Assembly: GCF_036032445.1 (NCBI RefSeq)
Contig: NZ_CP107932.1
Location: 498,501-562,500, forward strand
DNA: 64,000 bases
Source of the DNA: Nocardia sp. NBC_00416
GTDB taxonomy: Bacteria > Actinomycetota > Actinomycetes > Mycobacteriales > Mycobacteriaceae
Direction: 5' to 3'
Under the pieces are notes generated by a model that saw only the letters and a program-made list of their open reading frames with translations, was not told where the DNA came from and ran no database searches. A program made the position numbers and the translations under genes. This document shows positions 15,001 to 21,661 of this stretch, in pieces (position 1 is the first letter of the stretch; each line of letters begins with the position of its first letter).

Positions 15001-17621
15001 GTCTCCTCTATGCTCCGATCACCGTGGCGTTTGCGAACTTGCTCGGTGTCGGACCGCTGGCTGCGGCCCTGATCCTAGGGCGGGCAGGGGGTGAATTCGG
15101 TGCGATCCCCGCTGACATGTGGGCCGAATCGGCAGCGATCTACCATCGGAAGAACGCCTTCTACGAGATGAACGAGCGGTTGGGGTTCCGCCTCACCACC
15201 GGTATGGGGTCGGCTCTGAGTCGGAACTTGCTCGAACTGATCTGGGCTCAGCGTGAGCAGAAGCGGGAGATTCTGAGTCCCCTCATGCCGATGAACTCCG
15301 AGTCCGAGGATTTGCGCACATCCGTTGAGAATGTGCTCGCCGTTGTGGGTGAATCCGTTCAAAAATGGGCCGAAAAGCACGACGAGATAGTTGATTTCAA
15401 GATCGAGGTCCTCGGTGAGACGGCTATGGATAAGGTTGCCGGCGTCGAGATGAAAAAGGTGGCGGGCGGCGCCGACGATGCGCGACTGGCCACTATTCGT
15501 ACAACCTTGCGGGACGGACGTCAGCTGGTCCTGTATGCCGCAATTTCTGTCAACCCCGACAGGGAATACGATGTGCCGCTGGTGTCTTTCGCGGGTGCCG
15601 ACTACCATCGCAGGCTGAAAAAACGGTACCGGGAACGCCTCATCGATATCCGGTTGCCCGCACAGTGGCGACGACATCCGCCGAAGGCTGACCTGGCGAA
15701 ACTGCACCGCACCTTGGATGATGTGCTCGCTCGTGAGCGGGTGATGCACGGGCTGCCGGTAGGGCAGTTGATCCACCGGGGCGCGCTGCGGGCCCTCGGT
15801 CAGGATATCGGGCCCGGTCTGATCGCCTTTCTCGGCGGGGATCCCGCGGTCGCCCTCCGGGAGTTCGCGAACGGGGGGATCACGGTCAGCAATGATGGTC
15901 TCGGTGTGATCCACAATCAAGAGGAGGAGCGGCGCACGATTAACGATCGAGCGGGCGCCTACACCCCCGGGACTGTCGCCACCGCCCGTACGTTGACCGA
16001 TATCTGGGAAAAGTCACTCCTCCAAACCTACGAGGAAATCCAGAGAACCAAGGATTGGCTGCACCGGCTTGCCGAGGCACACCCGGACGAACCGCGGCTT
16101 CGAGAGCTCGCGGACAAATGGGCTGACCGTGCCGCGAAGGTCCCCGAAGAGCCGTGGAAGCAAGTCGGCGAGGCCCTGGAAGTCCTGAAACAGGCGGTAG
16201 CCGAGGACAAGTACGCCGTGAATGTGATTCCGCTCGGCACCTCCGGTATCGTTCAAGTGAATACCGCGCGCCGCAAAAAACTGCCGCCGCGCCGGGAGTT
16301 CCTGCAGATCATACCGGGTGTTCCGGGCGCTGGAACCCTTGTGATGCCAAACCCTGACAAATACGCCGATGTGGGAACCTACATTGTGTACGACCCCGAG
16401 GACAGGCAGACACTACGTAAGTTGCTCAGCCACTGGTTCGCGGAATGGCACGGGTCTCCCTACAGCGAGATGTCGGCGCGCGCGCGTGGATTCGACATAG
16501 GGGTGACGACGGGCAGCGCCGGGGCGAACGGGGGGCTCGCCGGCCGCGGCGAAGGTGGATCCGGTGGCGCAGATGCCTCATACATGGGTGCCGTTGTGAT
16601 CAATGGCGTGGGCCAGGCCTGGGTGGACCGCCAGCACGCCGACAAGACGACGCAGGCCGACCGGATTTTCAATGCATTGATGAACCGTGACATCGTTGGG
16701 CCCACCAAACCATTCGGGCAAATCTTGGATGGGCTCGTGCGAGCGAATGACAGGTTGTTCCGGGACCTGGTCGCCGATATTGTCACCGGTCACACGTTGG
16801 CCGGTGTCGCGATTCCCGACGACTCGCGGCGTGTACTCGACAGTGTTCTGCAAGCTCCAGACGAGGACACCGAGCAGCAGGCTGAAGAACGTCACCCGCG
16901 CGGAATCAAGAAGCTGGCCCATCCATCAGTGCAGCCGCGACCGGAATTCTTTCCCGGCCGCGCTTTGTGGAATGAGCGAGTACTCGAGTTCGCCGAGCGC
17001 GGTGCTGAAGCGCTGGCCCGACAGTTGGAAATGTCGACCGAGGAGGTGCGCGAGATGCTCCGTAGAGCATCGGAGCGAACGTACCTGCTCACCGACCGGG
17101 AGGTGGATCAGACAGCGCAGGCCGAGGAAAAGAAGGCCGAGGAAAAGGTCGAGAAGCACCCCGAGGTGCAACCCGAGGAACAATCGAAGCGTTTGGCGCC
17201 GTATGTGGGTGAAAGCCTCGTCGACTGGGCGACGGCAACGATCCAGATGGCCCCGAAGGGGCGGACCGACGAGATGACAGCCGAGTGGCTGCGGCAAGTG
17301 CTGCGCCTATGGCGAGGTTCGCCGGTAGACGAGATGATGCGGACCGGGGATACTCCCTTGATGGTTGCGGTGCGGCGGGAACTGGAAATCAACGACCAAG
17401 TACGGTCGTGGTCGAACAGTATTGTGGACCAGTTCGGTGACGAAGCATCACAGGCCGTCCACACCGCCCTCGAAGCGCCATCCGGTCCGGAATGGGAGGA
17501 GGAAATCCTGGAGCGGCTGCGTGAACGGACGAAATATGCCGCTCGGTTCGAGGCGCGCATGACGAACGGCCTCCCGCCGGTGGAGTTGGACCTACGCACC
17601 AGCGGAATTCCCCATCGGTGA
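3..17621 (+). CDS. Giant polymorphic-toxin-like protein, 5' end outside window
   Basis: The frame is open from the first bases of the window; the first internal ATG is at 255, but in-frame Pro/Ala/Ser-rich codons continue upstream without a stop, so the N-terminus is missing. Numbering from that ATG, I see: coiled coil about 195-315; a papain-like deamidase-type domain with Cys1254 (NDC) and His1353 (AHA); long helical regions; two tandem zincin-like repeats, the first degenerate (AEFGR at 2220), the second intact (HEFGH at 2473); a second deamidase-type domain with Cys2640 (NC) and His2727 (HAFGVK); a third zincin-like region (HEFNH at 3425); two modules resembling CdiA C-terminal tRNase domains (about 3856-3972 and 4036-4149); a third deamidase-type domain with Cys4174 (DC) and His4256 (HAFGVK); hydrophobic segments near 4640-4695 and 4911-4953; and a charged C-terminus. 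Such repertoires are known from secreted actinobacterial conflict proteins. Delivery by type VII secretion is inferred from neighbouring EspG/EspC-like genes. No adjacent immunity gene is evident downstream. Confidence 0.85.
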   Translation, partial: RNTISTDPPPAALVGEPLIPQSPGVPASDSYISGTPPIAATPSATTPAAVSGAGSVSGTEPHGTARSGTRGAASSDAGVAFRNAMSESSGLVADIQAAGLPGRRTADKADPHMSATGPGSPAGFSTTQPDSGHVSTSAADPRQTRTHADEAGATAQPDGAVKPDPEGGPQADSGTDGGNRTADETPNNLVSVGDSSSSDNAAAGGPGADNVVLAGQCAVQSTNVLAVQYPTAGIRPVGPCDPAGLGSAEFERLIGAELIRSGSNLAPGPSLESKRLYTEAQAERRRLRDEAKGLKRAQHERQIKRTRRISRTQVRLETVLQQLQDGQPIAVGIRHQLDRITARTGQTAEQALQQRIQNLKDRAANLERIEQRQTEEREHQLETKARDERDRLLKLSRDVGEMTPEQWHQMSPFHQLEHQTKILGEGGTLVTVFAFDTSGKNNVGGHVVHLSVEHDVVLVVEPATGLKKVFTPDAIPDVTKKIWVTSIRSDGSKMTPYVLNVIEDDDEENRNAAQILNADEQARLKRQLDYSLNRLRTEHRETLSRFYDVARATGMSEPDLADALRDPDRFIRALDGLPEPAIAGGMTVVDRVRLLEVRERVRDHVAHLHKVEQTTRLLPEASAELPDPALSPLQQVQLVRALRGAVTDWVGALDDIRTLAVGVERARLDRLLAGDFEAELARLSEGGRDEPLRRLAAVVRRASAISEKLQEAQDLLGGFRNTTPEEDTSPADAAQHRHDPLRTSSARPAQNSTPQTTRSGKPHPMPPNPDELAAELDRPVRHRDQAPQPAPESPRNVPEQWRAFHDWQDRFNHQTHAAATEPRSDYDPGPASQGVDPEAHAQIAEETAENGWRQRRVRDEVVLARTLYHRPESRRAAVAMLDRLHEVLTALHPEATSEQIDAAFYAHTNKYWSGMVLPSVSLNELRRHGNLRELMSAVLNAIIRNRQLEEPWPSGTTLDEGLAALLNQQNWEAKAAELGLDVVALRGLRESIPTADPHAQIQAQDMSIRRYAARSTEEEVRLIHDLRQSGRARHERNDGEQIRRSLTVQDWRLLGMPLSRRELEAVPGELKKLRKSRLELDAPLPRDDRGRVDIEALEARLRVEDDTVSHVLPLYVYDERSRRVRDDVGNAVVEGVLVYHDDGEVVDPETALGLDPERYAVPLTWLPGAARVDFVTSNEWFREVAIERGFPVATGISGTAARMVARFAWLRPPDASMHDFVGAVMAFVIPQHHSLYETVAGMRIAGVRVVDDSLLASHGDDVAAMYRGVAERYEIVDDLTSPEQQFDESPPADPDLVSHAWDDKTRAAHRDRGDVEAPGPGVARWDPLHRVEGVANDCFPQAARFGLARVLSALEQDPDAESTLIADLRDRLSIVELARVPERGVSGNRGAELIGADWNPDGFASFEALAAAVPEGGVMIAAVAFAGFQRAGVVGAHAVTIYRERGLVMVRDGERPAVAFESWRQGLSGVVGLHGIVINPDGHAAVSLGENSRTRGRPGAAFAIANMGAAQMPRAPDGTAVLGERLAVMRRSSDDTVRVLRGQVREEFASLGEEVNIPELLQFGSVTWEEFYGVLERSRDVLAAAMGISPRQLIGELETEQQIGNLRAQQPKTESLTAAAAAFVWLYRVAEILENINRLELRAQRIRSLEYALYEAAARSEQGVGSVGEFGRLAAQAAELDESAQAVQDVEDEDVLWPSRGIHNRSIRIFGKYQPDLGAQRQAEQTIQRWREMRDDARDQLRLLTGEDVHELPDADLVQLASGYIESADDQIGLDPQQRKGHEIAEWVIEFADARLMLDTEDKKIDRDARRLLVNRRFDELLAAATDSLPSAERVEDNDVLGRELSRFGYDAVKARTSARVDLVDREVQVDLTNGRGELERLRELHRDAIAEAAALLELAPSQLTPERLEKLMYVDKYGDEQRAAMENCARLDTTIELLERMITADERARRVDAAEAAVRRAGARRAVAAVRFGDIRREHLAQSGREIDSSVPGLREFNRASAQLELVTARVAALQDLAAERYRVASSVQVAVNRFTDLAKANSARWSDLRRIEQRPRNMLRLREQARRNLSDVVGPEGVIELTVAPDGAREVLPGSITSDQVRQLLLQLHDENRPREDPLREAVEKLHGLDEMLVAATDRAVLELELNRLDSELDAGLAMLSGFGVEAAAVEGTTGYQPPDFASGSTVAELVEALNAKHHVAVTGFDNPDVDLETLREFARAVDDMLSKYPQIPLREIRVGKLRDTRHCALAARESGTQFDTITLSAELATAPDRLRAVWDGDPELGPRPGFSGRPLYSAVVAEFGRILLHTKGGFPFATELRKLYEAARTSFDPNHYAAWLLRQFSKHSHLADPPAVDMPKAIIEAFVAVEADPSTATATAKAAHEMLMRNLHTPRRQGGTDPGSSSHTGGSDPVELDADEWDTYHGAAQIAGALSAKHAVGVSGFDNPNVDLTTLREFARAVDTMLTKYPYTRVGKITIDPLRSKGTVARTYMTSAYSVAPIEAGFTRQITLDEGFATNPESIRPEPGHLVAEQIDAGSRGGDIHRMVYKLIIHEFGHSMYIAGMGGAHVDGHNALFDHFRATHEMVDEVRFTQWLNRQFSGYSFHPDGSLNLLEALPEAFASVEIDPGNATAGERVLHALLVRHAEQQLSARIETGIDRFGFWVADSMRHLLPALPENIQLFWPRSYVPPAARPVPDTAAYVPPLKGEVPELLRGGPMNCAPAVVRFVQEFIEDVTKRPMNVPGLADNPVTDLQGVGEEAIMRALGAEWHKTTFGQGAAGLATVLDHVYHNGGAVVGAMQFGDAGAHAFGVKLDEKGQLVVREKVRGQELTWTGEAEVAQWLGSRRDIGVTDVFGVVIKVTGEPEHRFVEGSGRVAGAAPTGPIGALPDNGRFGTTEEYAAEMLSLDSNARERRGAPRRVPFTPRGVPEQWQVFHHAASGRPWSPGQPSDRRGAEKRADGTEPEFEVGLPPRRAPGKQQAPGGEGTAPAAAGQLRRPPGWEDVNLTLRKVVHQRDAVLAELTALAAAANIDVQELITGDTERAEGAFRRLASDLTMPDQLGLVRIAEVETRRYHKLTRVEMRLGQFLGEISDSDMSLQLARLWGYYQSSVKGWVDGANHLHVLAARANADPIALLSVEHADEELQRLRELPIADPELLEDLESLVRGIKSDIESMRRSERDIDYYPSTFSHLAPLDEAVQTVRERLDDSGNSRDLVDATFRFFHGDMAYVEATAVVLKEKLRELGWNDPNRTDAAISMVRDGARGVLEYIEGYWLQYWPEGRERAEKGDVAAEVLIRISMTDDGYRSLHISVGWHQHRPQLGEDFSGDLNISTEIWKYIVSRPESADRWGVERWGETWAYFNEPTRRDASLALVSAPPDVLSNYDNKERIVRKLYDDHHIRIFGWEDESYSAVVLEAVDEALRDNIAEHGTRYNLYYLTFKPLSDRRLAEVRSYGMRGYSVEIIVFDPDSVANPARMQRVHFRALKSHFWGTLVRHRAIYHVTGHEFNHVADRGIYGMLSPSLPEILAFGHRFYVENGVIPDSDHMVEEWLKNIPEYGHIDGDPNKGLKLEEALAEGGIGGAHDVLLPLTDPSRLTHWHIVDNGSSPEITLARWAQWYRHTTPSGFLSRLLRQAGNSRPRAIITSPTLDHLARGHPARSNWAHELGIPGGLLVLQDVWTEYKRTDIKIPRRIELYGLRVRTYEKAFNGKTHEFPDAHTVAEHLRARGKVMDAEQPGSGANIGALVFEPGARGGRRVYFLIRRVTGNGKVRIELRDPDQGVFKPNFVPPRESMGQQVDALFLDNLGNAMRVGPARSTIGALEALGPQHTQAMHEASTSRDSTGDGTTPKPRSSGELRADGPVQRLDAKGRPEAVPGPDYGTAPIGARMDVGGVEPETSQAPVPDASPAHTQPSGPIDAHARPSGEPTLAHVNVDATNEHRLALENESAEILARVGFRVEQNPTVPGTDKNPDLLVEGMVFDVYSPDSDSVDSVFSGIEAKIDKGQTDRVVVNLTDSVVDLAALDTRLRGNPGIPELREVIVIDQYHNVVRLYPSSAADAPVLADPDPDHRSRADSANPGDTELPIEPTGSLVDTAENMELLAPTRPRDNTIPGNRRRYRWEDETVEALAEAGYRVVQHPQRRGRRPDRNFLIEGREFNFYAPENDISLPRLLDAIRSRVAGNRGGRLVLHTGGSDIDLDTLTRLLNQESGVSGLRELIAIDKQGRAVPVYHRPGMLLDGGAVYRRPQRRTVLGDCAPPVVSFIREFVEQAEGVWQGSGLVADDAEGGVGEEALARAVGGDWLSGGERFRSLKDVIQHVQDHGGAVAGAMSFGGAGDHAFGVKEVGSQVVVFERVNGRNRTWVGKAEIAVWLHQRGQLDITAVHGIVFGRTGSPMQKYIPGRNRAALIDRGDAPRGPIRGLPRVRASAAPDQWPGPEEDLPILMKLADALADNKSWVGNLNSALGVNLRWAEEFGAHIASLPEAGRGVDMARVEEWIEKLTKTEVRIRRLVGGEASEVIDGEAVGWDFGLRLNTVSGKDAEKRIRCLRAGKDIRLKRFTPRMVDWLEGYRGLGQHPSRSLAYGIEWVLEANLGGIESPFGVVTKARAFWTDLRPVTMLAHAFGRYPKPDPQRALDPRENTVFKVSWLLNRVFWTSGPTVQLRTADLPDDVVVCGHWIHEEQYVLVVDEKAGREEIREKLDKHMRKLISEYVPRQPPPKNTVLGNMISAAAETGGIFMGAVLAALLDLDLGSVRWPLAGLLAGSAVRHGGRMVTDYAQANKKIERATLAELYEAATAGGTGPSTRENALDQYRTARILGRAREALGLKPLEHKPPREDVAQLSEEERAELLRRAEGLMRSFRQSVEEGTWRWLVPKSMADGDWASLHLGALQGTSLPKEENGRFEFPLVGNDVMKNVMLSYKLEVGEVANSYIRFHNNDNHNEFDLTARFSRELYYATDEHLERVFYGLFFSSLNTVGSAYAGMPGRRLRAKQPAIVNGLLYAPITVAFANLLGVGPLAAALILGRAGGEFGAIPADMWAESAAIYHRKNAFYEMNERLGFRLTTGMGSALSRNLLELIWAQREQKREILSPLMPMNSESEDLRTSVENVLAVVGESVQKWAEKHDEIVDFKIEVLGETAMDKVAGVEMKKVAGGADDARLATIRTTLRDGRQLVLYAAISVNPDREYDVPLVSFAGADYHRRLKKRYRERLIDIRLPAQWRRHPPKADLAKLHRTLDDVLARERVMHGLPVGQLIHRGALRALGQDIGPGLIAFLGGDPAVALREFANGGITVSNDGLGVIHNQEEERRTINDRAGAYTPGTVATARTLTDIWEKSLLQTYEEIQRTKDWLHRLAEAHPDEPRLRELADKWADRAAKVPEEPWKQVGEALEVLKQAVAEDKYAVNVIPLGTSGIVQVNTARRKKLPPRREFLQIIPGVPGAGTLVMPNPDKYADVGTYIVYDPEDRQTLRKLLSHWFAEWHGSPYSEMSARARGFDIGVTTGSAGANGGLAGRGEGGSGGADASYMGAVVINGVGQAWVDRQHADKTTQADRIFNALMNRDIVGPTKPFGQILDGLVRANDRLFRDLVADIVTGHTLAGVAIPDDSRRVLDSVLQAPDEDTEQQAEERHPRGIKKLAHPSVQPRPEFFPGRALWNERVLEFAERGAEALARQLEMSTEEVREMLRRASERTYLLTDREVDQTAQAEEKKAEEKVEKHPEVQPEEQSKRLAPYVGESLVDWATATIQMAPKGRTDEMTAEWLRQVLRLWRGSPVDEMMRTGDTPLMVAVRRELEINDQVRSWSNSIVDQFGDEASQAVHTALEAPSGPEWEEEILERLRERTKYAARFEARMTNGLPPVELDLRTSGIPHR

Positions 17622-18029
17622 AAGAACGAGAGCGGCGAGAATCTCTCCAAGATCACGAGTTCGGACGACCAGCATCTGTTCGACAATATCCCCAGCTCAA
17701 AACGGGCGGCTGAATCTGTCGAGAGAGTCGCCCGGTCCGGCGACGATCCAGCCGTCAGGCGCGCCGAATTCCAGCGCACCCGCGGATCTCCTCTTACAGC
17801 GCACCGAAGCTATGCCGAGAGTTGCGAGTGACAGGCTGAGGAGTTCCTGCCGCGGGCCGCGCGACGGACGGGATCTTGGCGAACGGAGCGTCGCGGATAC
17901 TGCCGCCAGGCCGTCCGGCGAGGTCATTCTCAGCGGCGAATCCGGACGACTCAGCGGGATCGAATGCGCCTGGATGCCCACGAAAGACGCTCGCAACTAA
18001 CCGATCCTGACCAGGTCGATGCCTATTGG
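17622..18029. other. Intergenic, no gene seen
   Basis: About 400 bases follow the giant gene. Short open frames exist on both strands, but none has a convincing ribosome site or protein-like composition. In particular, no small immunity-type gene follows the toxin directly. Confidence 0.5.
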
Positions 18030-18480
18030 TCCGGTTTCCATCTCTGGGTTTCTATCTCGCTGAAGGCTCCTGTCCGCCGGCCGGGGTTGGCCGCAGAGGC
18101 CTCAGAGCGCGTCTGAGAGGGGGGTTTGTCACCCAGCGGTGAACTCGAACCCGAGAGAACCTTGACCAAGCCCTCGCCCGTGAGGTCCAGGATGGTGTGC
18201 TGCCGTAGGGATTGCTTTTGGACCAGAACAGCGCCGACAGCCCGCGACGTCCGGATTCGCTCATCGACTCCCGGAAACTTCCGGAACACGGCATCTTCTG
18301 GCCTGGTTTGCGGCAGCAGCGTGTTGATATGGAGCAGCGATGATTACAGCAGATGCGGTATGAGCATCGCCGCCTCGGCGTGCCCACGATCGGCCCCACG
18401 AGATCGGAGTCCTTGCCGTAGAAGACGAAACCGTTGGTGGAGTATCAGTTCTCCACCAGTCGCAATCCTGGCTGGATCTC
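18030..18480 (-). pseudogene. Decayed Tn3-family transposase C-terminus
   Basis: Read on the minus strand through several frames, this stretch gives fragments like the C-terminal end of Tn3-family TnpA: NGFVFYGKDSDLVGP, a helix resembling the HLLQ-LVHINTLL segment, and RRGLSALFWSKSNPYG. No single frame holds them together and stops interrupt, so the gene is dead and only its end remains. It lies between the giant toxin gene and the espG/PPE pair, which suggests transposon traffic into this locus. The assignment comes from remembered motif patterns and not from an alignment. Confidence 0.5.
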
Positions 18481-18867
18481 GGCGGCGCAGTTCCGCCGAT
18501 ACGGCGTACTGGCAGGCAGAACAGGTGGGGACAGCGCCGATCCCAGCTCACTGTCAACCCCAGTGTCGCGGGATTGGTACAATCGGACGAAAGCCTACGA
18601 ATTGGTAACCGGGTAGACGTCCGACGGCTGGGCTTGCCTGGTCATTCCGGTTGACCTCCGCTGTGGCAAAGGCGTATTCGGCTCAGATGTTGAGCGTGTG
18701 GCGTGCCGAAGTCGCACCGCTCGGGTGTGATAGGCGGCTCCGCAAGACATCACGTGACTCCTCGGATGAGTCTGTGGGAAACGATACCGCTCCAGATCCG
18801 CCTGTCGGCACCCAGGTCTATGGCGCCTATCGTTGCACCCCACGGGACCCACGGCGATCTCACGCAG
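18481..18867. other. Intergenic, no gene seen
   Basis: This lies between the transposase relic and the stop codon of the espG-like gene. No open frame has a plausible start and protein-like composition. It may hold more decayed transposon sequence. Confidence 0.4.
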
Positions 18868-19653
18868 CTACCGTCGCTCGTCCCTGATGGCGCGGACAAC
18901 CTCCGTGATCTCGGCATTGATCTTTGCTGTCAGCCGTTCCGAGTCGACCCCGGTCGCGATCGGTGGATTCTCATCAGTGATCACATAACGGCCGTCATCG
19001 ACCAGGTCTCGCCATCCGAGCCGTCGGATCACCCTGCCGCGCGGCCCGAACCTCGAAGTGCCTTGTCCAATTTCGATCACGCCGAATCTGGCCACCGCTG
19101 ACTGCAGAAATTGCACCGCACTTTCGGCGGGGTCGTCGCCTGAATCCCACAGCGACAGCCGTCCGAACGAGTGATCTACACCCGCCTCCACAGCTATTGG
19201 AGGGTGCAGCGCTAAATGGGATCGTCGACCCGATCTATCCTCTGGCAGCTCGGCCGCGATGGCATCGGCCAACTTCAGCGGATCGCATTCCGTAACAGTG
19301 AACCCGCCGCTGTGATCGATGGTCTCACCCGGCAGCTGTTTCAATAAGTAACCGTAGTCCCCGTGACGGACTGCCAGCAAACGGATGCTTCCCTCAGGGC
19401 TGCCCGGCGCCCTTCTGTCCAGACCGCGTGCTATCAACCGAATATCGGGCCGGGCAACCCTCTCCAGTACGCCTTCGAAGGCAGGATCCATCGTGTCGTG
19501 CAAACGCTCCAGGGCCTCCCGCCGTTCGCGGAGGTAGTCGCCGTACAGCGGTGTTCGACTAGTGAAGACGAATGGTCGCGGTAAGAAGTCCTCCCGCAGC
19601 TGATTCCACAGGACCACGAACTCCAGGTCGGAAAAGGCCCAGGTATGTCTCAT
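18868..19653 (-). CDS. EspG-family type VII secretion chaperone
   Basis: The 261-aa product has the size and pattern of the ESX secretion-associated EspG family. These cytosolic chaperones bind the helical tip of PPE-type substrates and keep them soluble before export. Family-like features include the opening WAFSDLEFVVLW segment, a central strand-rich half (IRLLAVRHGDYGYLLKQL), and the late GRVIRRLGWRDLVDDGRY segment. Its ATG overlaps the TGA of the upstream PPE-like gene (shared ATGA at 19650-19653), so the two are probably translationally coupled. The most likely client is therefore the PPE-like neighbour. No esx (WXG100) pair or ESX core component lies in the window, so the secretion apparatus must be elsewhere. 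Confidence 0.8.
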   Translation of the reverse strand: MRHTWAFSDLEFVVLWNQLREDFLPRPFVFTSRTPLYGDYLRERREALERLHDTMDPAFEGVLERVARPDIRLIARGLDRRAPGSPEGSIRLLAVRHGDYGYLLKQLPGETIDHSGGFTVTECDPLKLADAIAAELPEDRSGRRSHLALHPPIAVEAGVDHSFGRLSLWDSGDDPAESAVQFLQSAVARFGVIEIGQGTSRFGPRGRVIRRLGWRDLVDDGRYVITDENPPIATGVDSERLTAKINAEITEVVRAIRDERR

Positions 19654-21479
19654 TGCTCCACAACGGGTCTGGCCGCCCTGGGCTCCGCGCCCAGCCCTTC
19701 ATCGAGATTTTCGACAGAGTCCAGGAACGCGGGCCGTTTGTAGTCGCCACCTTTATCCTGTCCAGTACCACGTCCAGCGGCGGCGCCCGGGGACCCCGGC
19801 GTCCCCGCCGGCGCCATACCGGATGAAGGGAATCCGGACGAGGCGAAACCCGCACGCCCCGGAGCCGCCCCCGAGACGGTATTCGCGTTCGCCCGCGGAA
19901 ACAGCTTCGATGCCTCACTCGGGCTTCGGGCCGGACTGGAACCGACGCCTGCGCCGCGGGCGGCTCCACCCGCCGTGGAACTACCGATCCCGGCGGACCT
20001 TGACGCGTTCGGTCCGCTGAGTGCCCCCGGCGGCAATCCGGCCGGCAGCGCCTGCTGCCCGGCCTGCCGCGCCGCATTCGCTGCTTCTTGCCCCATCTGT
20101 TGGGCCAATTGCCCCGCCTGTTGGAGCATCTGCTGCGCTGCCTGTTGGCCGGCCTGTGCGGTAGGTTCAGCCTGCGTACCCGCAGCCCCGCCCGCGTCCG
20201 CAACCTGTCCCGCGGGCAACCCCGTTGACGCGCCTATCGCCTGCTGCGCGGCCGATGACTGCGCTGCATAATCTCGGCTCGCGCCGCTCAGGTCTGCTGG
20301 CATCATGATCTGGCCCGCTCCGGGCATGCCGACGGCTCCGGTGCTGCCACCATCGGCAGCACCGTGGCGGTCCTCTTCTGCAACCGAGCCGTTGTTGTCA
20401 CCACTGAACGAAGCCTCGGGATATGGCAATGTCGGTATTGATTCAGCGGACACCGGGAGATGCCTGAGATATGTATCCTTCATATTCTGGCGGTATGCCG
20501 GAGTAGGGTCATTCACCATCTCGCCTGGGATGATGCGGCCTGAACCATAAATACCATCCGGGTCTAGGTCTGCTCCGGCTGGATTATTGTATTCCTTCGG
20601 CATGCTGGCCTGCGTAGCGTACAGCCAACTCGACGTGTACGAGAGGTTGTCGCCAACGAGTCGAACATTTCTTGCCAACATTGGAACGCTGGTCGCATAC
20701 TCTCGTACCGCGGTCACCGCCCTCTCCTTACCGGTTCCTTCCCATTTATCCTCGGTGATCGAATTGATCTGGTTCAGCAAAGAAGAGAATACGTCTTCGA
20801 TTTGGTCGGCCAACCACCACCATTGTCCGGACCAGTTTGCGGCCGTTTGCGATAGGATGCTTCGGCCGAAGCGGTATAGATCTTCGTAGGTCATGGCGTC
20901 GGCGTGATGTTCTACCATGATGGTCGAAGGAACAAATTCTTCGAATTCCTGCAGTCGTTCTGTCATTTCCTCTACGCCGTGCGGATTCGGCTCAAACCCG
21001 AACGATTCCCACGAATATAATACACCGGCCGGAACAGCATCCCCGGGGAACAGAACCCACCCGGGGATATGTGTATAAACCGGAGGAGGGCCGGAAATTT
21101 CCGTTGGGTCGCTGGGCACAGCTATATCATCGAATGCCGCTTCGTTTTCGGCTTCAGCGGCGGCATACATCTTTCCCGCGGCAACGAATGTTTCAACCAA
21201 ATCCTCCAAGATATCGATATGCTTGTCCAGGATCCTGGCCAACTCAACCGCTCTACCGCTGAACTGCAGCGCCAAAGCCTCTCCCGAGTCCTGATCACTC
21301 AGGCGAGACATGTTGTCCATGGTCTCTGCGACTGCACGAATCGCCCGCACTCCGCCGATCGCGTCGGCGGCTCGATTGGCGGCGCGCAAGGCTACGCCAT
21401 CCTCGAACTTGAGCACGCCTTCGCGGGCACTTTCTGCGATTGCGGGCCACGGATTGGTTGTGTTGTTGTCGCCGCTCAT
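19650..21479 (-). CDS. PPE/WXG-like putative type VII secretion substrate
   Basis: This 609-aa protein has an N-terminal helical half and a C-terminal half that is Gln/Ala/Gly/Pro-rich and low in complexity. The helical part carries two W-x-G motifs (NWSGQWWW and DKWEGTGKERA), the second in a helix of the PPE/WXG type. The tail begins near residue 370 with an AQQxxQQ-rich block, then a Gly/Pro/Ser-rich tract. I saw no clear YxxxD/E export motif. It is the first gene of a two-gene unit with the espG-like gene. In mycobacteria EspG proteins bind cognate PPE proteins, so export of this protein is the natural inference. It is not a standard PE/PPE protein, since the N-terminal PPE signature is absent. 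Confidence 0.65.
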   Translation of the reverse strand: MSGDNNTTNPWPAIAESAREGVLKFEDGVALRAANRAADAIGGVRAIRAVAETMDNMSRLSDQDSGEALALQFSGRAVELARILDKHIDILEDLVETFVAAGKMYAAAEAENEAAFDDIAVPSDPTEISGPPPVYTHIPGWVLFPGDAVPAGVLYSWESFGFEPNPHGVEEMTERLQEFEEFVPSTIMVEHHADAMTYEDLYRFGRSILSQTAANWSGQWWWLADQIEDVFSSLLNQINSITEDKWEGTGKERAVTAVREYATSVPMLARNVRLVGDNLSYTSSWLYATQASMPKEYNNPAGADLDPDGIYGSGRIIPGEMVNDPTPAYRQNMKDTYLRHLPVSAESIPTLPYPEASFSGDNNGSVAEEDRHGAADGGSTGAVGMPGAGQIMMPADLSGASRDYAAQSSAAQQAIGASTGLPAGQVADAGGAAGTQAEPTAQAGQQAAQQMLQQAGQLAQQMGQEAANAARQAGQQALPAGLPPGALSGPNASRSAGIGSSTAGGAARGAGVGSSPARSPSEASKLFPRANANTVSGAAPGRAGFASSGFPSSGMAPAGTPGSPGAAAGRGTGQDKGGDYKRPAFLDSVENLDEGLGAEPRAARPVVEQ

Positions 21480-21661
21480 AGCTTGTACTCCTGACTACCA
21501 TGGCGAAAAACGAATTCCATTGTTCCTCATTCCCGGCCTTGTCTGCAGATTCTGGACCGAGGCCGGAGGCGCGCGGACCGAACTGGCCACCAGCTTCGGA
21601 ACCGTCGTGTTGCCCCTCGATGTACGGGAACGATCTAGGTCCGGTATGCGAGACACGTCAT

